From contig NZ_JAIEME010000012.1 in NCBI RefSeq assembly GCF_019752415.1, positions 1-56,027 on the forward strand: a DNA stretch of 56,027 bases, read 5' to 3'. The stretch is from Nitrosomonas sp. (lineage in GTDB: Bacteria; Pseudomonadota; Gammaproteobacteria; Burkholderiales; Nitrosomonadaceae). Positions 25,690 to 34,208 of this stretch are shown here, one piece after another. The notes under the pieces are model-generated. The model ran no database searches. It had not been told where the DNA came from and worked only from the letters and a program-made list of their open reading frames with translations. How positions within the stretch are numbered: position 1 is the first letter of the stretch; every line of letters starts with the position of its first letter. The translations under genes were made by a program, and so were the position numbers.

Positions 25690-26400
25690 TTGACAATGTC
25701 GCACAATCAAGTGGGTGTGAAACCCGCCTTGGTAACTGCGAGTCGCATTGGTAGGGGATAAAGCCAGCCGTGAAGCTGGGGAGTTCGGAGGCACCCATAG
25801 TAGCGATGAACGCTGGCAATTTGGCGGGAGGGGAGTGAAGGGGCACCAGATTGAGATAGAGAATAGGAGAAACATGCCCCGAGACACCGAGCTGACTATG
25901 CACTGAACTTGGACGCAAAGCTTGCCGCGCTTAGCCAACAAGTGCGACTGGGTGCCTATCGCCCCCGCCCCGACGAAATATATCCCCAAGGACAATGGCA
26001 AAACGCGCCCGCTGGGCATAATCGCATCGTGCAAAATCGCCTGTCTGGGATCTTGCAAGCGATATGAGAACCTGAGTATGGCTTGAAAGGCACTTTGCCA
26101 GAAGCTGTAGAGGACGGGCAAAACTGATACGATACGCGGACGACTTCGTGGTCTGCTTCACCCACGAAAAAGATGCCAAGCAATTTTCGATAGCGCTGAT
26201 CGAATGGCTGGCGGATTTGCACTCGAAGTAGAGCCGAGTAAAACCGCACTGTTGCGATTTAGCAGCTATGCCAAGCGGCACATACAAGAACACATTGCGT
26301 ACTTTGGTGTCAGCGGCAACAGCCTCAGCCTGAGAACGTATGCCTATCAAGTGAGCCGAGTTCTGCTCAAGGAACACACAAGGGGCCGGTTCGCAGATTG
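25690..26400 (+). mobile_element. Decayed group II intron with RT remnant
   Basis: The block at 25790-25850 has the GAGGCACCCATAGTAGCGATG leader typical of the reverse transcriptase of some bacterial group II introns. Later frames, in different phases, read YIPKDNGKTRPLGI, then KLIRYADDFVVCF (the YADD catalytic box) and GFALEVEPSKTALLRFSSYA. Several frameshifts and stops separate them, and the length is well below a working protein. No clean domain V could be pointed out. The remnant is plus-strand and cannot move by itself. Confidence 0.75.
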
Positions 26401-26534
26401 AGAATATTGCCGATGAATTAAGTATATTTTTTGTTTTGTGGTCTTATGATGCGCGCAGTGCTTGCGCTGGATTCACAATTCCGGATCTGATACTGAAAAT
26501 AATGTCTGTTCTTCTCAAATTTTTAAGGTTTAGC

Positions 26535-29111
26535 ATGAAAATTTTATTGCAACTAGGTCTCACCTCTTTATTCATACTATTGATGACGCAAGAAAGTTTT
26601 GCACAAAAACGGATTTATCTGGCACCTGACGATCATACCGATTATATGTGGACGGCGAACGAAGAAGAATATCATGATACTTTTCTGACAATGACCGATT
26701 TTTATCTTGACCAGATGGATGCGACAAAGAATAGTCCTCCGCCATACCAAGCGCGTTGGAATGCAGATGGTAGTTTCTGGATGTGGATTTACCAAAAGAA
26801 CCGGAGTTCTGTACAGTTTCAGAGATTAATAAACCGAATCAAGAGCGGTCACTTCAGCATGCCTCTCAATGCATTGGTGCTATCCAATGGCGGCACTCCC
26901 GCAGAAGCTGTTTTGCGCGGAATGTATTATCCGGGACAGATTCAACGTGCATATGACGTTGATTTTCCGATTGCCGTCGCAATGGAAAATCAAACCTTAC
27001 CATATGGCCTATCATCGCTTTGGGCAGGATCGGGCGCAAAATATTCGTGGAAAGGTGTTTGTGGATGTTCTACGCATGTACCTCACCTGGGAAACCGCGA
27101 ACGCGAGACTTATTATCTCGGCGGTCGGGATGAAAGTCGCGTCCTGATGAAATGGAATTCTCTTCATTTGCATAATAACGATAATACTTCAATGGGTAGT
27201 TATGCCGAAGGACGTAACCCATATACAGTAGTCGATTTTGTCGATACTGATGCTCAATTCAAATCGCGCTATCCTTTCCCAGTCATCGGAATTTTTGGAA
27301 AAGGTGAGGACGACCTAATAACAACTGACGATGAATTTATCATTGCCGCAAAACAATTAACGAATGCAAATCGTAAGGTCATCGTATCCAATCAACTGGA
27401 TTTCTTTCAAGATTTCGAAGCTAATCACGGCGCAGACTTGGAAACCTTTGCAGCCAGCTACGGCAATGAATGGGAACTGTACTCTGCATCCATGTCGGAA
27501 GTCTCCGCGCGGGTTAAGCGTGCTCTAGAAAAACTACGTAGCGCGGATGCGTTAGCGACACTCGTTTCACTGCAAGACCCTACCTTTATGGATAGTCGAA
27601 TTGAAGCACGCAATAAGGCAATGCTCAATTTTGGCTTGTATTATGAACATAATTGGACTGCGGATGGCCCTGTTACGCGCAATGCCCGGGCAGAATGGCA
27701 GCGTAAGATCGAAGGTGAGATTACATCGTACGTCAATACGTTATATAGTGATGCAAAAAACCAGCTGGGTACAATGATAACCCGAAGTGGTGCAAATCCA
27801 AGATTCTACGTGTTCAATAGCTTAAGCTGGGCACGTACCGATTATGCAGATTTCCCCGTCATCAATCAAAACTTGGTACACGTCGTTGATACCTCCACTG
27901 GAGAACAAGTCCCTTCCCAATATGTATTCATTAACGAAAAACCTCATCTCAGAATTTTGGCTAAAGACGTCCCTTCGGTCGGCTATAAGGTATTTGAAAT
28001 CAGGAATGGCGCAGGCACTTCTTTTCCCAACGCAGCAACCATCAATGGAAATATTATCGAAAACGATTTCTATCGCATTTCCGTTTCAAATTCAGGTGCT
28101 ATCACGAGTTTGATTGACAAAAAACGCGGCGATCGTCAATTTGTGCGCGCAGTTGAAGGCAAAACGGTCAACGACCTAGGTGGCACTGATGGAAATCTTA
28201 CAGTCGAAAGCATCGGTGCAGTCAGCGTAACTTTGCAGATAATTTCTGCTGATCCGCACTTGCGTACCACACACATCACGCTGATTCGTGATTCAAACCG
28301 CATTGAGATTCGAAATGTTATCACGCAAAATTTCAGCGATATGCTGACATGGAATTATTCCTTCAATATTGATTCACCCGACATCTGGCATGAAGAAGTG
28401 GGAGCAGTCATTCGTGCCAAACTTCTGCCAGATGGCGGGCATTATTCACCCAGAAATGCGCGCTATGATTGGTTGACAATCAACCATTTTGCCGATGTAT
28501 CCGGAGGCGGTGTAGGTGTTACGCTATCAAACGCCGATACGTATTTCATGAAACTGGGCGACAGTACACATACTGTGTTTGATACCGCTACACCACAAAT
28601 CAATATCCTGGCTGGCGGACAAGTCGATGGCCCTACTCTGGGAATTCCCAATCAAGGCGGCGATTCGTGGTTTCTGCAACGATTCGCATTGCAAACACAC
28701 GATGCGTTTAACCAAACCTCGGCGATGAAATTTTCGCTCGAACACCAAAACACACTTGTGACCGGCACAGTAACGGGAACAAATCCGGCATACAACGAAA
28801 ATAAATATTCATTCCTAACGATTTCAGATCCGGACGTTCTACTGTGGGCTCTGAAACCAGCCGAAGATGGCATTAATCAGGGGGTAATCACACGGGTGTG
28901 GAATCAAGCCAATGCAGCAAAAAATTATACATTGTCACTCGATCCCGGTATTTTATCGGGTAAGAAAACAACACACATCGAAACCGACATTGCTAATGCC
29001 ACAATCGTAAACGGAAATTTGTCAGCATCACTCACAGCGAATCAAATACAAACGCACCGGTTACAACCTCGAACTCTTTCGGCGACAATAAATAAACTTA
29101 CTCAACAATAA
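26535..29111 (+). CDS. Secreted glycoside hydrolase family 38-like protein
   Basis: Start ATG 26535 (MKILLQLGLTSLFILLMTQE) is preceded by AAGG and opens a clear signal peptide ending SFA; the frame further up is too long. The 858-residue protein has an N-terminal barrel with DDHTDYMW, matching the H-x-D-x-x-W zinc motif of GH38 alpha-mannosidases, and later long beta-rich domains (ENDFYRISVSNSGAITSLID, typical of the GH38 C-terminal part). The usual nucleophile block is not obvious to me. Export to the periplasm is likely. It is isolated between an intron remnant and an AT-rich glycosyltransferase gene. Confidence 0.75.
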   Translation: MKILLQLGLTSLFILLMTQESFAQKRIYLAPDDHTDYMWTANEEEYHDTFLTMTDFYLDQMDATKNSPPPYQARWNADGSFWMWIYQKNRSSVQFQRLINRIKSGHFSMPLNALVLSNGGTPAEAVLRGMYYPGQIQRAYDVDFPIAVAMENQTLPYGLSSLWAGSGAKYSWKGVCGCSTHVPHLGNRERETYYLGGRDESRVLMKWNSLHLHNNDNTSMGSYAEGRNPYTVVDFVDTDAQFKSRYPFPVIGIFGKGEDDLITTDDEFIIAAKQLTNANRKVIVSNQLDFFQDFEANHGADLETFAASYGNEWELYSASMSEVSARVKRALEKLRSADALATLVSLQDPTFMDSRIEARNKAMLNFGLYYEHNWTADGPVTRNARAEWQRKIEGEITSYVNTLYSDAKNQLGTMITRSGANPRFYVFNSLSWARTDYADFPVINQNLVHVVDTSTGEQVPSQYVFINEKPHLRILAKDVPSVGYKVFEIRNGAGTSFPNAATINGNIIENDFYRISVSNSGAITSLIDKKRGDRQFVRAVEGKTVNDLGGTDGNLTVESIGAVSVTLQIISADPHLRTTHITLIRDSNRIEIRNVITQNFSDMLTWNYSFNIDSPDIWHEEVGAVIRAKLLPDGGHYSPRNARYDWLTINHFADVSGGGVGVTLSNADTYFMKLGDSTHTVFDTATPQINILAGGQVDGPTLGIPNQGGDSWFLQRFALQTHDAFNQTSAMKFSLEHQNTLVTGTVTGTNPAYNENKYSFLTISDPDVLLWALKPAEDGINQGVITRVWNQANAAKNYTLSLDPGILSGKKTTHIETDIANATIVNGNLSASLTANQIQTHRLQPRTLSATINKLTQQ

Positions 29112-29170
29112 TGACGCTTTGAGGATTGCGAATGGCAGCAATTTATTATTAATCCGTACCGTATTGAGAT

Positions 29171-30676
29171 TTATAACTGCGAATTCTTTTTATACCACTT
29201 TCCATTTTCAACTATGTCATATTCAGAATAGTCATTGATTATTAATTCCCAAAGCCTTTCAACTTTTGATTCAATCAGCTTGTCATAATCATTTTTTACA
29301 AATAAATATACCGGTGGCTTATTTTTAAATTCTTCATAGAATGCTTCCCACTGATAGTCCAAATAATACTCCAGTATCCAACCATTTGTACTTAACTCGG
29401 GCAAATTGGAAGTCAATACGTACATTCTTGGATTCCCACAAATAAAGACGGCCTCTTCTGGCTTAATCACCTTCATGATTTTAGCAGCGTCATCCTTTGC
29501 GTAATCGAAACTATCTAATTTTGTATAATTCTTTGACATTATTCCTTGTCTAAGGGAAGTAATTTGATTATTAAGAACGAGTGCCACAACTGCAATAACT
29601 ATTAAGTTTGCAATAAATTGTCTTTTGGGATTTGCTATCAGCAATAAATGATAAAGAACAAAATCTAAACCCAGTAATGCTAGTAAACCGATCGGAACAT
29701 ACAACAACTGAAGCTGGTATGACCACCAGGAGGTTTTCTGCATGAGAATCACTACTAAACCTACAATACCCCACGATAGTACTAAGCCGAAGAAATGAAA
29801 TTCTCTTTTTGGAATAAGAAAAAAAGCAATAGCAGCCAATAAAACCAGCAGAATCATTTTTCTCCCAAACCAGCTAATCGATCCATATAGTCTACTCGGA
29901 TCGATTTGATCAGCTAGGCCTATCACACTTGCCGGTATTATAAAAAAAATATCTAGAACGAGATTCTCGATCTGGTGAGTAAAAATATACACTAGGAACA
30001 TCGATACCGGGAGCATTAATCCTAGGATAATAGGAAGTAATTGCTTATTAATTATGTACCTAAAGTTTTTGTATTTGATTGTGAATATGAAATGGATAAG
30101 AAGAAAAGAAAAAATGATCGGAGCAAAAACTAATTTACTTAAGATCACAATACCGATTAGAACACCTACTGCCAAATAGGTAACAAATAGGTTGTTATCT
30201 GTTTTGTATGCTTTATCTAATAACCAAACAATGAGGAATAGCGGGAAATTAATCAGTGCTTCCAGCTGGGTTAATTGAAAGAATGTTGCGTTACAATAAT
30301 ATACTCCAACAATAAATAAGGGTAGAAGAGCATTAAAATAGTCTAATCGGAAAAGCTGGTATTCTTTAATTGAATGAAACAAAATAGCTGAAAATAACAC
30401 CCAATATCCTAATTCGAATAAATGAATACTGATATCACTCCAGCCGATGGTTTTGCCTGCTGCCAAATAAAATAAAAAAATACCGGGTTGTTTATAGTCA
30501 AATAAATCTTTATAAAGTACCTTTCCGGAATCTAATAATTGGGCAATAACTACAAACAAGGATTGATCTCCCCCCAATACAGTAGGGCTTTTAATTAAGC
30601 CTACAGTTATTATGAGTAACAGGGTTGTAATAATCGCCAGTCGGCTTTCAATATATTGAAGAATCATAATTATCAA
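29171..30676 (-). CDS. Membrane glycosyltransferase of the GT39/ArnT type
   Basis: The 501-residue protein has about eleven membrane spans, starting with IITTLLLIITVGLI, and a periplasmic loop with VLGGDQSLF and DLFDYKQPGIFLFY, where acidic residues sit as in GT-C glycosyltransferases. The C-terminal 100 residues are soluble. It likely moves a sugar from a lipid carrier. The gene is far more AT-rich than its neighbours and flanked by transposase remnants, which suggests transfer. Start at 30676 or 30667. Confidence 0.75.
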   Translation of the reverse strand: MIIMILQYIESRLAIITTLLLIITVGLIKSPTVLGGDQSLFVVIAQLLDSGKVLYKDLFDYKQPGIFLFYLAAGKTIGWSDISIHLFELGYWVLFSAILFHSIKEYQLFRLDYFNALLPLFIVGVYYCNATFFQLTQLEALINFPLFLIVWLLDKAYKTDNNLFVTYLAVGVLIGIVILSKLVFAPIIFSFLLIHFIFTIKYKNFRYIINKQLLPIILGLMLPVSMFLVYIFTHQIENLVLDIFFIIPASVIGLADQIDPSRLYGSISWFGRKMILLVLLAAIAFFLIPKREFHFFGLVLSWGIVGLVVILMQKTSWWSYQLQLLYVPIGLLALLGLDFVLYHLLLIANPKRQFIANLIVIAVVALVLNNQITSLRQGIMSKNYTKLDSFDYAKDDAAKIMKVIKPEEAVFICGNPRMYVLTSNLPELSTNGWILEYYLDYQWEAFYEEFKNKPPVYLFVKNDYDKLIESKVERLWELIINDYSEYDIVENGKWYKKNSQL

Positions 30677-30689
30677 ATACGCTTAGAGG

Positions 30690-31174
30690 AAATAATGGAT
30701 ATTCACACTTGCTTGTTAACATTTTCATAGATAACCGCAGATATCCACAAGCCATGGCAACCATACTTTCGTAATTTCTCCTCAGTTTGTCATATCGTGG
30801 CCACTGCACGATACTGCTGTAATCGCGCAAAAGCGTTTTCCACCAAATGCCGATACTTATACATACAAGCCCCAGTCCTTGTAGTTCTTGTCTGCATTAC
30901 CTTTCAAGGAATTGCACTTTCTTGGTATTACAGGCCTAGTTCCCCTCTTTGTTATCTGCTCCCGTATACAATCATCCACTTCTCCATTGGTAATCACAAG
31001 TTCAACTGGCAAGCCATAACTGTCAACCAGTCCGCATTCGATGCTGCTGACCTGGTCATACAGACATTCTACCGTCAGGCGAAAATTACGCTTGAAATAA
31101 ATAGCTTCTTCAAGCAGATCCTTCTCCGGCTTCGACCAGAACTCATCACTGAGCACCAATCGGGGGCATCGCAA
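30690..31174 (-). mobile_element. IS5-family transposase, internally deleted
   Basis: On the minus strand the start MRCPRLVLSDEFWSKPEKDLLEE and the block TKRGTRPVIPRKCNSLKGNA match IS5-type transposases, and the end, after a frameshift, reads YDKLRRNYESMVAMACGYLR. The middle, including the first catalytic Asp regions, is missing after residue 45. It cannot be active. Inverted ends were not located with confidence. Confidence 0.75.
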
Positions 31175-31514
31175 GTTCAGACTTTCTTAGATACCCTCAT
31201 TTATTTCGATAAATTCCCAAGAAATCTCATGTCTATATCAAGTGCAACAAATGAAAATAGCAAATCCATATAGCAGTGAAAAGTAACACGTCAGCTATCT
31301 CTCAAATCCTCAAATAAAGGTCATTACAAGAGCCTATTTCGTGCCAAAAATACCTTTCGGATCAGGTCTAGCGAACAATGAAAAGGTTATGTAATCAGCC
31401 ATGGAACACCTACAAGCACTTGATATTATTTATAAATGTACTGATTTTCAGTGATCATAACGACCGGAAATATTAAAATATCCATGTGTTATCTGGTCGA
31501 AATGGTGATTAGAA

Positions 31515-32354
31515 ATGCTAAGACGTAGCAGTACGATTCATCGACCGAATTTGTTTGAAACAGAATTGTTGGTGCAACTTGATCCCAATGATCCACTGCT
31601 GAAGCTTGCATCAGCGATACCCTGGCAAGATTTGAGGAATCATTTTCCATCCATTACACCGCAACGACAGGTGCGCCGAGTAAGCCGATCCGATTGATGG
31701 TTGGGTTATTGATACTGAAGCGGTTAGAGAGTTTGAGTGACGAATCGGTAGTATTACAGCGGAAGCGCAATCCTTATTACCAGGCTTTTTGTGGCATGAA
31801 AGATTTCCAACAGAAGCTGCCTTGCCATAGCACGGAACTGGTGCATTTTCGCAAGCGCATAGGTACTCAGGTGTAGAGCGGATTTTCCGGATGAGCGTTG
31901 GTTTACATGGAGAGTCGGCGCTGGAAGATGTGGCTCATGTCGACACGACCGTGCATGAGAAGAACATCACATACCCAACGGATAGCAAACTGGCGATCAA
32001 GATTATTAATCGCCTCAACAAGATTGGCCCTGCCCACGACAATATGAGTACGGCAGCAAAGCATCAATCACCAGTACCGCAAAAGGTAATCTGATCGTCG
32101 GTGTAATCAGTCACGAACAGAACCTGCATGACAGACACACATTACCAGCGATAATGCGTCATGTAGAGATTTCGCGCGGGAAAGCCGCCAAGCAAGCCGT
32201 GTGCGATCGCGGCTACCGCGGCAAAGTTGAAATCAATGGAACGCAGATCATCTTGCCTGGGAAGGCGGGCAAGAAGGATGCCAGGTACCAGAACACAGCG
32301 CACACCCGTTATATGCGACCGTATTGCACATCCACCACAAAGCAACTGCGGTAG
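31515..32354 (+). mobile_element. IS5/IS1182-like transposase, degenerate
   Basis: Frame segments in different phases read LRRSSTIHRPNLFETELLVQ, GLLILKRLESLSDESVVLQR, VAHVDTTVHEKNITYPTDSK (carrying DxT and the region of the first catalytic Asp) and ISRGKAAKQAVCDRGYRGKV (catalytic Asp-Arg-Gly-Tyr). At least three frameshifts or stops break it. The order is right for one transposase copy on the plus strand that has decayed. Confidence 0.78.
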
Positions 32355-32424
32355 TCAAACAAGCAGAATGCATGACATTTGAGAGAGGATCGGACATCAA
32401 TTTCTTGATGTGCCTTTAGACGAG

Positions 32425-32467
32425 AAAACCCATCTAGCGGATATTACTTATCCGCTAGATGGGTTTT
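32425..32467. terminator. Perfect 19-bp hairpin
   Basis: AAAACCCATCTAGCGGATA and its exact reverse complement are separated by TTACT, followed by a T-rich stretch (TTTTATGGTTTTTGTTTTTGG). It lies 70 bp after the transposase remnant. It could end plus-strand transcripts and protect the flank; it could also be part of the lost IS. Confidence 0.75.
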
Positions 32468-32612
32468 ATGGTTTTTGTTTTTGGAAACATTTGACTGACT
32501 CTGCCCTGTCTACCACTTTTACTTGCAGTGATTGGAAAAGTTCTGATAGCGCTAAAAAACCAATTACTAGCAAAACTTAAGCCACTAAGGACATCAATAA
32601 AATTTATTCAGT

Positions 32613-32720
32613 CTAGAAAACGCCGTAAACAACTGCTCCAATAACGATAAAAGCTGCTGTCGAAATGAAGAACAATCTTAGTACTTGTGCATCTGTTTCT
32701 CTTCTGTTGATTTCGCTCAT
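32613..32720 (-). CDS. 35-residue single-span membrane protein
   Basis: The frame begins MSEINRRETDAQVLRLFFIS and ends VIGAVVYGVF. Residues 15-35 form one membrane helix; the first 14 are polar, so the N-terminus is likely cytosolic. AAGGAG lies 8 nt before ATG on the minus strand. Length and layout recall small subunits of respiratory or transport complexes, but I recognise no family. No larger gene is coupled to it. Confidence 0.6.
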   Translation of the reverse strand: MSEINRRETDAQVLRLFFISTAAFIVIGAVVYGVF

Positions 32721-32792
32721 AACTAATCTCCTTATTTAAGATATTTCTTTGATTAAGAATTAAAGTCGACAATAATCGACCCCCCCTGCATA

Positions 32793-32819
32793 CACGATCA
32801 CAAAATTTTTATGATCGTG
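32793..32819 (-). promoter_or_regulatory. Inverted repeat upstream of the 35-residue gene
   Basis: CACGATCA (32793-32800) and TGATCGTG (32812-32819) are perfect inverted repeats with an 11-bp spacer, 73 bp upstream of the small membrane gene start. An operator or RNA hairpin are both possible. Confidence 0.4.
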
Positions 32820-33098
32820 AAACTTTATCTCGCTCCTAAGATTCACTATACAATGAATCTTAATTGATGGAACCGAGTATTTGCTTCGCAACCATCTCAC
32901 TTCGTTTGATTATTGCGGTGACAAATTCTAACTCACATTTAACAACAATGAAAGTATTGAAATCAAGCAGCTCTTCTATTTACTGTAAAAACTCATTCAG
33001 TCCGGCAACATTTTTTCACAGAAAACCCCATTCCATAACGTTCACAGCCTTTTGAAACCATATTCATCCAATGATTTTTGAATCATTACTAATGAGAC

Positions 33099-34208
33099 TC
33101 ATAATGCTAAAGGCTTCACGTAACCCGTTAGTTCAAGATAGCCACGGCCAGCGGGTTGATCATCTCTGGTCAGTGTCACTGCGCCTTCCCAGTATACCGA
33201 TCCGGTAGATTGGCGTGAATCGAGTTCCTGGTCATCCAGCAGTGGCGTAAGCTGCCATTCAATCTCACCAGTGCGAATATGCATCGCGACAGGATAAATT
33301 GCCTCTGTGTGGGGTGATTGCCAGGTACGAGTAGGGGTAAATTCCACTTCTTCCGGATTAAAAAATTTAATATCGCCCGACACACTGCGCAATGCAGCAT
33401 AGGCCCAAACTTTACCACCATTCTTTTTACGTATTTGAAAAACCATCAAGGATGACCCGTCATCCAGATTGGCACCGACCCAATCCCAACCGTCAGCCTC
33501 CGGATCCAGATAAGCAGTCGACCATTCGTGATCAAGCCAGGCACGGCCAGTGACAGCAGTCGGCCTGTTTTGCCGAAAAACCGTACCGGTTACACTTAAA
33601 TGCGGTTCGCTATAGTAGTAACTTGCTTGTTCCGGTTTCGGGCCTTTGCGGGAAAAACCGTTTTGATCCTGCAGCATCACCATTTGCGTCGGAGTCAAGG
33701 ATAATCGCAAACCAAAATCACCGGTCCGCATATCCACCTGATAGTGCCCATCCTCTTCACGCACCAGGGTCCAATCATCCAGCTTCACATCGGTATTGCC
33801 TGACCTGGCATAAGCCAGATCAAAACCTTCACGAGCAGACTTTTCAGTATGCATCAGCTTGCCCGCGGCAGGATCGGATAATGCCAGATGCGCGATAATT
33901 AAATATTTCGCTGCAAAGCGGCTTGGATTGTCCTGATTTTGGTCAGTCGCATAACGAAAAAAGGTAACCTGAAAGCCCAGTGGCTTCTTATCCGCCGTCT
34001 CCAACCAGCCGGTGATATACCACCATTCAATACGAAAATCCTGATGCGCACCGTAATCATGTGGAAAAGTTAGCTTATAGTCGGGCACGACCGGCAACAA
34101 CCGGGAAGATTCAGCGATCGTCTCCGCAGCAACCAAGCTTAGAATCACCATAATCACGCTGACAAAACGCAAGAAATAACGCCTACCGGCAGTTTTATTC
34201 CTCTTCAT
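33099..34208 (-). CDS. attH: AttH-like double lipocalin
   Basis: Start ATG 34208 overlaps the permease stop (TAATG). The 369-residue protein has a signal peptide ending with AETIAES and conserved blocks FRIEWWYITGWLETADKKPLGFQ and GRAWLDHEWSTAYLD of the AttH/CrtC double-lipocalin family. It should sit in the periplasm or on the membrane and bind a lipid-like ligand. It ends an operon with an ABC permease and ATPase upstream, the AttEFGH arrangement. The transported substance is not known. Confidence 0.88.
   Translation of the reverse strand: MKRNKTAGRRYFLRFVSVIMVILSLVAAETIAESSRLLPVVPDYKLTFPHDYGAHQDFRIEWWYITGWLETADKKPLGFQVTFFRYATDQNQDNPSRFAAKYLIIAHLALSDPAAGKLMHTEKSAREGFDLAYARSGNTDVKLDDWTLVREEDGHYQVDMRTGDFGLRLSLTPTQMVMLQDQNGFSRKGPKPEQASYYYSEPHLSVTGTVFRQNRPTAVTGRAWLDHEWSTAYLDPEADGWDWVGANLDDGSSLMVFQIRKKNGGKVWAYAALRSVSGDIKFFNPEEVEFTPTRTWQSPHTEAIYPVAMHIRTGEIEWQLTPLLDDQELDSRQSTGSVYWEGAVTLTRDDQPAGRGYLELTGYVKPLAL

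Noticed and set aside
25646-26377. Minus-strand frames over the intron remnant
   Set aside because: Shadow frames of the degenerate reverse transcriptase and intron RNA.
32864-33055. 63-residue frame
   Set aside because: Low complexity Ser/Thr run without ribosome site or neighbour coupling.
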